A stretch of DNA of 64,000 bases from NCBI GenBank assembly GCA_028753945.1, contig JAPNXP010000008.1, positions 2,418,001 through 2,482,000 of the forward strand, in the 5' to 3' direction. The DNA is from Hexactinellida sp. DTS-2022. Lineage: Eukaryota; Porifera; Hexactinellida. The position numbers were made by a program, and so were the translations under genes. Shown here piece by piece: positions 48,706 to 58,935 of this stretch (the stretch's first letter is position 1; the number at the start of each line of letters is the position of its first letter). A model generated the notes under the pieces. The model was given only the letters and a program-made list of their open reading frames with translations. It was not told the origin of the DNA and ran no database searches.

Positions 48706-51134
48706 ATGCCTCCTAAACGGAAGCCAGGGATTCAGGGGGGGAAGAGGTTCAGTACTGAAGCTGACCGGAAGCGTTGGGAGCGAGCTAACGAGACTCCTGA
48801 GCAGACCCGACTCCGTCTTGATACGCAAAGGGACCTTCAGTATGCTATACGAGATGGAGAGTCGGAGAGTAAACGTACTGCTCGCCTCCAAACGAAGAGG
48901 GAATACCAGTCGGTCTATTTAGGCTGTCAGACTGACGAGGAAACTGCTGAGCGCCTTGATAATCAGAGGGAATACCAGTCGGCCTATTTAGGCTCTCAGA
49001 CTGAAGAGGAAACTGCTGCTCGCCTCGATAATCAGAGGGAATACCAGTCGGCCTATTTAGGCTCTCAGAATGAAGAGGAAACTGCTGCTCGCCTCGATAA
49101 TCAGAGGGAATACCAGTCGGCCTGTTTAGAGTCTCAGACTGACGAAGAAATTGTTGCGCGCCTCGATAATCAGAGGGAATATCGTAGCGTGCTGAGAGCA
49201 GGAGAGACAGCAGAGCAGCATGCTGAGCGTATGCAGGAAAGGGTTGAGTTGTATGCTAATTCCCTCATTTCTAAGTCTGCTTTGAATTTAGCTAGGTCAC
49301 AATCTGCCTGTGAGGTTACTGATAACTTTAGCGCTGAGTATTCAGTTGGCAGTATGACTTTTTCCTGCACTTTTTGTGATGCGAAATTCTGGGAAAGTGA
49401 GAAATTATCCACCTGCACCAAATTATTACCTAAGCTTCCACTCTGTTGTGGGCAGGCCAAGGTTGTTCTTCCCTCTTTAGCTACGCCGCCTGACCTGCTT
49501 GATCACTTGCTGACAGCGGGTGACACCAGAGGGAGCTTTCAGAGATAAAATCCAAGCGTACAACTCTGCTCTTGCTTTCACCTCGCTCGGAGTTAACCTG
49601 GATAAGCAGCTCGCCAATGCTAATAGAGGAGTGTACACATTCCGTATTCACGAGACTGTACACCACTACATTGGACAGCTCATGCCGAGAGAGGGACAGG
49701 CCCCGGCATTTTCCCAGATATACATCCATGACGGTACCCCTGAGGCTGAAGCCGAGATTCGACAGCAGGCTCTGGGAGAGGCTGCTCTACCCGAGCTCCT
49801 GTGCCAACAGGCCATGCTGCACGAGGTCAATCCGTATGTATCCTTCTTTAGACAGGGAATAGACGTTATGCGAGAGCATGGAGGTGCAGACGTGAGGATG
49901 ACAATTAGATCTGACGGGGCCTCTGATCCCCGTCGGTACAACGCCCCCACTGCACCTGAGATCGCCGTTATCATGCCTGGAGACGGATATAACGAGCTGG
50001 AAGCCAGCAGAGACATTGTCTTGCACGCGCGGAGTGGGGACTTGCAGCGCATCACCGAGACCCACCTGCTCCTACGATCCCCTGCATTATGTGCTCCTAT
50101 TTCCTCGAGGTAAGTACTGCTGATTGATTGACATTATGTTTTAGTGTGCACTGTTTATACTGCTTCTCTTAGGTGAGGATGGCTGGCGGCTTAAATTCCC
50201 TCACAGCAGAGGAAAGGGCTGCGTCACTCCGATGGAGTACTACTCCTACAGACTGATTGTCCGGAGCAGCCTGAGCTACCTGCACGTGTTCGGGAGACTG
50301 TTCCATCAATACCTGGTGGATATGTACGCTAAGATAGAGCAGCAGAGACTGAACTACATAAAGTTCAACCAGAGGCAGATCAGGAGTGATCTCTACAGCG
50401 GTCTGGTTGACGCTCTGTCCACAGGCGACACGGACGCCGGTGAGCTGGTACGCAGTATTATTCTCCCCTCCTCTTACACAGGTAGTCCCAGACAAATGTT
50501 TGAACTGTATCAGGACGCTATGGCTATAGTCAGGAAATATGGTAAGCCAGACTTACTCATTACATTTACCTGTAATCCACAATGGGAGGAGATTAAGTCC
50601 GCGCTGCTATTAAATCAGAAAGCGAGCGATCGCCCTGATTTAATAGTTAGAGTCTTTCGCCTTAAACTGCGTGAATTATTGAGCGACATTACCAAAAAAC
50701 ACATTTTTGGTAAGCCTCTTGCTTATGTGTATACCATGGAATTCCAAAAGCGGGGCCTACCCCATGCACATATTCTAATTATACTTACTGATGAGGATAA
50801 GCCGCGAGACCCGCCTGCATATGATAACATGGTGTGTGCTAAGATCCCGGACCCAGTTCTTAAACCGAGTCTACATAGCATTGTGAAGCGCTGTATGATC
50901 CATGGTCCATGTGGTTTGTCTAACAAAAGCGCCGCTTGCATGCGTGATGGTAAATGCTCTAAGAGATTCCCGAAAGAATTTTCTTGCGTGACCAGTACTG
51001 CTATTGATGGGTACCCTAATTACGGCCGCAGGGATAATGGCCGTAGCGTGCAAGTAGGGAAGGCTCTTCTTGACAATCGGTGGGTAGTTGCATACAATAA
51101 AAATTTATGTTGTTGAAGTACAATGCACAAATTA
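48706..51134 (+). pseudogene. Helitron Rep protein, N-terminal region and Rep domain start, truncated
   Basis: It starts at ATG 48706 (MPPKRKPGIQGGKRFS). Residues ~60-160 are 23-residue repeats of the QTDEETAERLDNQREYQSAY type. A Cys cluster follows (FSCTFCDAKFW, LCCGQAKVVLP). Frame breaks near 49519 and 50068 and a 63-bp intron (50110-50172, GTAAGT...CTTAG) link to LAFTSLGVNLDKQ, TFRIHETVHHYIGQLMPREG, MPGDGYN and the Helitron-like N domain (MEYYSYRLIVR...). The Rep part has PDLLITFTCNPQW and the metal-binding HUH motif in KRGLPHAHIL. The frame breaks near 51110, where YNPYLL...Y-N-A-H is expected, and the locus then ends in unrelated repeats. The catalytic Tyr pair and the SF1 helicase are missing. 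The segment is visibly richer in G+C than its surroundings. Confidence 0.88.
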
Positions 51135-51660
51135 TAGTCTGGTTCCATTTCCTGAAAAGAGGCCTGGATAACGAGTGTAAAGGCATTTGTTGTTAATTTT
51201 GGGAACAAGTGTTTTTAGGGTAATTGGAACCTGCTGAATCCAAAAATCACTGTTCCCAAGCTGAAATATGCCGTATTGACTTTCAAAAAAGGAAAAAACA
51301 ATATGGCTTCCTGGAATTTGGGGCTATTGTGTACTTGTTGATAACTCGTAATCCGCTAATGCTAGACACAATAAATGTATTATTGTCGTATAGGAAGTCA
51401 TATTTAGGCTGTCCGTAGATCACGTTGATTTAACTCAATTATTTGTGGAATGTGAGTTATGCGGTTTTCACACTATTCCATATATGTGTATGTCATTAAT
51501 ATGTAGAAATAATCTCTGAATCGCATATAATCTGGTTCCATTTTGAAAATATGAGTTGTTGAGGTATTTGTAGTTATTATTTGGGAACAAGTGTTTTAAG
51601 GGTAATTTGGACCTGCTGAATCCAAAATCAATGTTCCCATACTGATATGATGTATTGACC
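51135..51660. repeat. Duplicated repeat flanking a P-like end copy
   Basis: The unit TCTGGTTCCATTT...GGGAACAAGTGTTTT(T)AGGGTAA...CCTGCTGAATCC...TGTTCCCA occurs at 51135-51275 and again at 51528-51640. Between them (51345-51490) is a copy of the P-like element's subterminal unit (GTAATCCGCTAATGCTAGAC, GTATAGGAAGTCATATTT, GTGGAATGTGAGTTATGC). The block truncates the Helitron gene. Confidence 0.7.
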
Positions 51661-51689
51661 TTCAAATTAGGAAAAAATACAGTAACGGA

Positions 51690-54600
51690 TGCCATTTCAA
51701 GCCTCAAGAGACAGTCAAGTGATTCATTTCGATGTGCATTATTTTCCAGGAGCATAAAAAGTCAGAAAAGCTTGTTAAAGGTGGAGCACAAGGAGTTCAA
51801 CGAATTGAAGAATGTGCTACCCAGAGACACAAGTTAAAAGATCGGAGGACAGAGAAATTATAGACAGAGTGCTCAATGTGTCAGCATTACAAGAACTTCC
51901 GACATGGCACAGATCATGCTACTCTTGGTTCACTGACAAAAGCAAAATAGCTAGACATGTGCCAACATACGATCCAGTACAACCATTGATTTTGACGAGC
52001 TTAAGGAGCTCGTCAAAACCAATTAATTGGGAACTCTGTCTGTTCTGCCAGAAAGATGCAAAACATGTGCTCCATTCTGTGGCCTCTTTCAACATGAGCA
52101 AGAAGATAATGGACGCAGCTAAATTTGATCCAGCACTCAGCATTGCTTTTGCAGATAGTATTGATTTAATGGCTGCAGAAGGCAAGTATCATTTATAATG
52201 CTATACGCTCTATATTAGATGTACGTCTAAAACAGAAGCCACTGCTAGAGAATGTGACTTAGCAATGGCATGGCTCTGTACAGAACTAAAACAATCAGCC
52301 GTTAAGGGTCACATTTTGGAGCTGACTGCAGTTTGGACAAGGTACTGTCAACTTTGTGGAGATACTGAGGAAGAAGTCCCAACATCATTCATAAGTCGTA
52401 GGTCATCATTCAAAGAAAAACTTAAACATTTTCTTGGAAATGTGTTTGAGTACCATGTTTTGAAAAGACATGGTGACTGTGAGAAGCAAACAGTAATGGT
52501 TCCAACAAAATTTTCCCATATACCCATTGCAAATATACTAGAACCCACAAACGAAAACACCAAAGAATATCTAATACCAAAGTTTGAACCACAAGATGAT
52601 GCCTTTCTGTCTCTTGTGCATGTGGCCCTAAAGCTAAGATCAGATATTTTGAGTCAGACTCCCTATAAGGGAGCCAATGTGTCAAGGACAGATGAAGAGT
52701 CATGCATTCCAGACAGTTTGTATATCTTTCCTAAGATTTTGTATGGTGGCGATGTCTTTGAAGGTGAAGAAGGTGAAGGTGATGATGATCATAAATATGA
52801 TGAAGATACAAGCGACAATGAGATGATGCCTGCGAGAGTTTTGAGCGTTGACAAGATCTTGTCTATGGTGTCAGTGCTGGAAAGCTTTGGACATAATATT
52901 AAAGTCAATAGATCCTACAAGAGGAGGACTCTACCAACCAATCTAGTTCAAAAGCGATTCATGCACTTCACTGCAGACAATATTGATATTCTTGATTCTA
53001 GCTTGGATGGAAAGCACACCTTTCATGCAACACAGGTTGCCACCTGGCAGCGAGGACCACCTGCAGATAGATCAATCTTGAAAGATATCCGGCTGTCACA
53101 ACATGAAACCCTTCAGGTACCTGATGCCCTGAACATGCTTATTCCATGTGACAAATCTGAAGGAAATGTAGAGCCAGCTTTACGGCAAGTAGAAGCAGAA
53201 TGGTTCTGTAAAAGAGATGTAACCAACAAAGCTGAAACTGCAGCTGATGCTAAGGAAATGGCTTTTATCATCAAGCGGCATGACAACACCCTAAAGCATG
53301 GTTGGACTCAATTCAACCAGGAGTGCAGTCAAACAAATCCACCCCAAACAACAATCGGATATATGCCCCTTATACTGGCACCTGCCCATGACATGCTCAC
53401 GATGAATACAGTAGTGCAAAGGTGCAAGTATATAGCCAACTCATATGGGAAAAAGTATGTAGTTCTTACTGTGGACGAAGCCTTGTATTGCAAGTTGATG
53501 ACACTCAAATGGACTAATAAGAATTATCAGGAATATTTAATCCCAGACTACACTCCCTGGCCAAAAGTATTTGAACAAGAGGTATTTAAATGCAGACAAA
53601 TTATTCTTCTAGCAGAATTTTGAAGGCTATTTAAAATACTCTAAATTACTTTACATTTAGTGCTATATTTATAAATAAATAAAAAATTGATTTTAGGACA
53701 TTTTCAAAAAATATCCATCAAGTGGCATAGTGTCGTTGCCACGTGCCACTTGTGGCGCAAGTGGCATCAATGGGAATGAGGCTGTATCTCAGTATAAAAT
53801 GTTCGTAATGATTAGATATTTAGCACCTAAAGTAGTTCGATTGTGAGGAATTCAAATCCGAAATCAGAATTTGTATATTTTAATTGCCTCATAATTACCC
53901 GAAATTAAATATTTAATTAGCTCATTATATAGTTAATGAGTTTATCACCTCTATAGAAGTTAAAATTTTAGAAAATTGCTATATTCTTATACTTAAGATA
54001 TCGTTTCATAAAAATAGTATTGTAGAAGCACCCATAAACGTTAGTATGTTGCTAGGTACCCTGACTGTTTATAAAATAATTATTGTTGTACTAATACTTT
54101 TGGCCAGGCAGTGTAGGGGGACTCCACACTGCTATGAACTACATGAAAGTAATTGGCCAACACATGCAGGCAACAGGACTTTTAGAAGTTTGGACTGAGA
54201 GTGGTCTTATAGGGCAGAAGACGGCAGTAAATGCAATGATTGGCAAGGGCTATGAGAAAGCGATGCGCTCACACAAAATTACAACCCAAGCACTATGGAA
54301 AATTTTGCTACCCCAGTTCATCGAATATCTACTAGATAAAGACAATGACCTCTGGGGACTTATTTTAGCTGCAGAAAATCAGGATGATTATGAGCATCTC
54401 ACCAACATTTTATCAACACAGAGGTTCAGATATGTCTTATCCCAGTTTGGAGAAAGTCATTCATCAGATGCTAACTTTATGTTATGGTGGGATTATTTAT
54501 ACATGGTGAAAGTACTTCTATCATTTACTAGGGCACAGAAGGATGGTGTGTGGGATCTACACCTTACATCATTCCGCAACATGCTTCCCTACTTCCACAG

Positions 54601-56684
54601 ATATGATCACACAAACTATGCCAAGTGGGGAGTCATATATCTGGCAGAAATGAACCAGCTTCCTGAAGAGGTGCAGAGCAGTTCCAACAGGGAAATTTTG
54701 TTGTAAAGGTTGGAAAGGCAAGATTCAATCAGGTGGATCCTGATCAAGGTCCGGAATGGTTGAACGGTACAGGAAAAAAAGGAGGTGGAATAGTAGGAAT
54801 TACAAAGACTATTTCTGCCCTGAGTAGGTGGGCTCTATCATTCAATCTCCGCTGACAAGTTTCTGCAGAAACCAGACAGCTGTATGATATGACACTAGAT
54901 GATTCTCTATCTCACAAGGAAACAAATATAGGCCGCAGAACGAAGGATAATCTTGTCGAAGAGAGAGTCGTGGATGTTTTAAAGAGATTTGGTGTGTTTT
55001 CACCGGACAAAACGGCGAGTATGATACTGGAGAACATTGCCCAAAAGACCAGGCCATGTTGGAGATAACTAATGCCCTTCTTCTTGCCAATGAGCTAGGT
55101 CAGAAGCAAGTTGAGAAATTTGTTGAGGAAAGACTGATCCAAACGGAAGCAACTCCATTAAAACGGTTTTTAGATCCATTGACAAGGAACAGAGCATTAA
55201 CATTCTCAAATGTGTATGATGTCCCCAAGGTCGCTGATCAAAAGGGAAAGACATTGAAAGCTGACAGGTCGTTACTACAAAGACTTATAATTGCTTATGA
55301 AGGTGGAAGAAAGGTGAACCTAGAAGAAATACTACAGCATGAGCTTCTTCCTGTCCCAATCTCATTGGCAGAGATGAATGGAAGTCTGCACACTGGTCAG
55401 AAGTCATTGCTTGCAGATGAACTGTTTAAGGGAATCGATTGTCCATCTACAATTACAACATCGAATAGTGCTACTCTAGTAATCGATGGACAGGCAATGG
55501 TGAATGCCATAGGGAATCCAAGTAATGCAACAACATTTGGTAACTTAGCTGACATATTTTCACGATATGTCTATCAGTCTGGCTCGGAATACTGTCGCAT
55601 TGACATTGTATTTGACAGATACCGAAATGATTCTGTCAAGGCTGGAACAAGAATTAGGAGAATGAAAGGAGTAGCACCTATACGACGAATTTTAGAGTCC
55701 AGGGAAGTACCCTTACCACAGGACTGGCAAGGATTCCTACATCACCAAGACAACAAAGCTGATCTTGCTCGATTCTTGTCAGAACAGTTAGTCAGTAGTT
55801 TCCAATCAGACAAGACAATTGTAGTTGCAGGAGGATTTCTGGGAGAGACACAAGTTTCCTGTAATAATCCAGCTATTAACACACAACTACTTGAGTGTTG
55901 TCATGAGGAGGCAGATACCAGGATAGTGCTTCACTGTATGAACGCCTGCACGGATATCATTGTTGTAAATGCTCGTGATACTGATGTGTTAATACTGCTT
56001 ATAGCACATTTAAATCCCAGCATAATGTGCAAGCAACTCTGGATGAAAGCTGGGACACATAATAAACCAAAGTTCTTCTCAGTAAATGAAGTTATCCATA
56101 GAATTGGCTTGGACATATCTGCTGCACAGCTCATTCTACCATTTCATGCACTGACAGGTTCTGATACAACATCCTTCCTATCTGGACATAGCAAGAAGAC
56201 AGCTCTCAAAGTATTCTTCCAGCACAAAGAATTTCTTGCTGGTCTTGGGATAGAACCACTAACAGAAGATACGATGGGGAATGTTGAGCAATTTGTATGT
56301 AGAATTTATAATGTTCCTGAAGTGAACTCTATTGACAAGGCTAGAGTAACTCTGTTCAAGAAAGCACTGCGTCCTGAACTTCTGCCGCCAACAAGAGATG
56401 CTTTGACATACCACATTAAGAGAGCACACCTTCAGACCATAGTGTGGCTTGAAGCAATACAATTAAAGCCAAGTATTCCACGTGCCTCTACCATGGGGTG
56501 GGAACTCAAGGATGGTCAGATGTCGCCAGTCCTTTTATCTCTTCCACCTATTCCTGCGTCCTGTATGGAACTGATTACGTGTGGATGCACCATAAAATGC
56601 GATTCGTTTAGGTGTAAATGTAAAAAATCCAGGTTGACCTGCACTGGTTCCTGCAAGTGTGAAGCTGATTGTATGAATGTTTGA
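51690..56684 (+). pseudogene. FEN1/XPG-like nuclease module protein with Cys-rich tail
   Basis: One ~1,450-residue protein, broken by a TAA at 52196, a 504-bp insertion (53612-54115), a shift near 54675, TGA at 54853, and a shift near 55035. The N-terminal part has WHRSCYSWF, LCLFCQK and YHL-x-CY, a plausible Cys/His zinc site. An acidic linker lies at 52755-52825. The middle holds HTAMNYMKVIGQHMQ and KARFNQVDPDQGPEW. The C-terminal 542-residue frame holds TLVIDGQAMV, IDIVFDRYRNDSVKAGTR, CCHEEADTRIV, NARDTDVLILL and HALTGSDTTSFLSGHSKK. These acids follow the order of the FEN1/XPG catalytic cluster (D; VFDG...; EAEA; D-x-D; GSDY plus hairpin). It ends in a Cys-rich tail (CGCTIKC, CKCKKSRLTC, CKCEADC). 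I recall similar unnamed proteins in many invertebrates. The nuclease fold is my inference. Confidence 0.6.
53612..54115 (-). mobile_element. 504-bp TA-flanked insertion in the nuclease-like gene
   Basis: TA stands at 53610-53611 and again at 54114-54115. Joining the flanks at the TA gives an uninterrupted frame through RQIILLGGLHTAMNYMKV. On the minus strand the insert starts CACTGCCTGGCCAAAAGTAT, a Tc1/mariner-like terminus, and its interior matches 37069-37400. The opposite end (GCAGAATTTTGAAGG) does not mirror the first, so the element is one-sided or its other terminus has decayed. Confidence 0.8.
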
Positions 56685-56894
56685 AGTAATAAGAAAGTTA
56701 AAATTTGTGAAACAATATGCAAAAAGCAAGTACAAGTATTAGTAATTTTGTATTTTTATTATTTATTTATTTATTTCCAATGAACTTGACAGTGACCTTG
56801 ACCTTGACCAGGTACTGAATGAATATTAAGTTCAAGCTATAATAAATGCATTGCAGTTGGATTGGAATCTTCAACGTTCATAAATATGTTTAGT

Positions 56895-57733
56895 CGTGAC
56901 CTTCGTTATATAAGGCCTTACTACTGAGTAGATTTTGCCAGACCATGGATTACTTAAAGGCTATTGATTATTAGCTAACATATCTTTATCTCAATAGCTA
57001 GTAATGACAGACCTGAGAAATTCATTATAATTATATAGGAAGTTAGGAATATGATATCAAGGCATACATAACACCCTTTATAATTGTGATATATCATCAT
57101 TTGATTACATAATCGATATTTTTCGTAGGCATTATCGTGTATCGTGTGGGAATTATCAATAATCTTTGAGATAATGAGAATATTAGCACTTAATTCTATA
57201 TTTGGTAATACACTCATTATCTCAAAGATTATTGAAGTGAGGTCTAGAAAATGTATTATCAATGAATAGGAAGTTACCAATTGCGGATAGATCAGTACTA
57301 GCATAGTTTACATAATATCGATAGTTTTTGAGTTATGGCTCAATTTAGGAAATATGCATTTCCCTGGCAACCGAGGACTGTGTCAACAATCCATTTATAA
57401 TTTCTATATATTTCATTCAACGAGTAATGGACATCCTCATGTTCCAATTTTGAACATTTATAACGCGTTTAACTATGTTAAAAGCAGGCTATATTAACAC
57501 GATAATTCCCACGAAAAATAGCGATTACGTAATCAAATGGTGATATATCACAATTCTAAAGGGTGTTATGTATGCCTTGATATCATGTTCCTAACTTCCT
57601 ATATAATTATAATGCATTTCTCAGGTCTGTCATTATAGGCTATTGAGATAAAGATAAGTCACCTATTTACCAATGGCCTGTAATAAATTCATGGTTCGGA
57701 GTAGTGGTAAGGCCTTATATAACGAAGGTCATG
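56895..57733. mobile_element. Foldback MITE with ~200-bp inverted arms
   Basis: The left end GTGACCTTCGTTATATAAGG mirrors the right end (CCTTATATAACGAAGGTCAT). The symmetry continues through TTATCTCAATAGC, GACAGACCTGAGAAAT, TTATATAGGAAGTTAGGAA and ATATCAAGGCATACATAACA. The centre (57160-57235) is a second hairpin, AATAATCTTTGAGATAATGA against its complement. Partial copies lie at 22330-23303, 24290-24455 and 44046-44115. Confidence 0.88.
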
Positions 57734-58171
57734 ATTTAGTGGATATTCTTGAGAAAATAAGCTTAACGTAATTTATTTATGATTTTTTGCAATTTGGGTG
57801 GGACGTGTGCTCGTAATTGGGAATTTGCCCGAATCTCAGAAATACAATGGCTAGTACATGTGCAATCATTAAGTGTCTAAACTATATTTCCAGATTCATT
57901 CAAAATCAAAAACATATGTGAAGGGTTGTGTATGTATTTGTTATATATTTTTGTCAATAATTATTGTTTAAATGAATACATATGTATTTTGGCTTTACAT
58001 CAATAAGGGTGCCCGATTAAGGGAGGTCCGGATCTCAGAGGTTTTGATTGTGCATGTAATTCTGTGTATTTGTGGTATCGGATTAAGATATACGTGTATA
58101 TTGAGGGATCATGATAAAAATCGTCGAATCAAGGCTCAATCATTTTCGATTGTGATACAGATTAAAACACA

Positions 58172-58509
58172 ATTACAGCTGTGCCGACAGTATACCCCAG
58201 AGACGGAACCGGTCGTGTCGGGTTGGGTCGGGTACCGGTCGGAACCTTGACCGGCCGGTCGAGATTTCTATATGATCTATTCGATATCATAATATCATAG
58301 TTTGTTTTCTATTATTTATAAAGTATTGCTAGCTATGATTGACCGGTCGACCGGCCGGTCGGGTCGGGTCAAATTTCCAACTGCACCGGTCGGGTCGGGT
58401 CATGAAAATCCCGACCGGTTCCATCTCTGGTATACCCCTTGTATTCTATATATTTTGGTAGCTGGTTTATTGATAGTGACTCCAAAAACACTGTCGGCAC
58501 AGCTGTAAT
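58172..58509. mobile_element. Outer hairpin MITE interrupted by a hAT element
   Basis: ATTACAGCTGTGCCGACAGT at the left mirrors ACTGTCGGCACAGCTGTAAT at the right. Without the 58198-58429 insertion it would be about 100 bp. TTATTGATAGTGACTCC relates it to the hairpin at 47768-47896. Confidence 0.8.
58198..58429. mobile_element. 232-bp hAT MITE rich in GGTCGGGTCGGG, exact 8-bp TSD
   Basis: The left end is CAGAGACGGAACCGGTCG and the right end, read inward, is CAGAGATGGAACCGGTCG. GTATACCC is exactly duplicated at 58190-58197 and 58430-58437. Both halves carry GGTCGGGTCGGG and CCGGCCGGTC runs. It sits inside the outer hairpin MITE. Confidence 0.9.
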
Positions 58510-58935
58510 TTCAGATTTAATTGTCATACCATCATCACAGTAGTGTTAATTAAACCATTTCAGAAAGTAATTATATTTGTAGTGGAATAATTTGTTTAAG
58601 TGACAATATAATATAATAAGTGATCAATCATGATTTTACAGTAAATGTTGAATGATAACTATGCACATAGCCTACTTTGCTTAAGGCCTAACATTAAACT
58701 ACGAATTTCAAACCATGGATGCGGTCGAAGTAACCACAATATTCTGCTATGATTTAGTTATATACAATAAATCATAATAATTGAATATGAGTTGCATTAT
58801 ATAATATCCAACATGAAACTTAATTTGTTTGTTTGTTCTACTAATCTTTTTTTCTAATCACTTTTCAACATTCCCACTCTCATACTAATTATTTAAGATT
58901 CATTTTGGTATTTATCAGCTACTACATCAATCAGA

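Noticed and set aside
48706..51116. Intact Helitron
   Set aside because: There are several frame breaks, and the Tyr motif and helicase are absent.
56750..56815. Promoter or satellite at the TTTATTTATTTATTT and TGACCTTGACC runs
   Set aside because: These are short simple repeats after the nuclease-like gene with no other signal.
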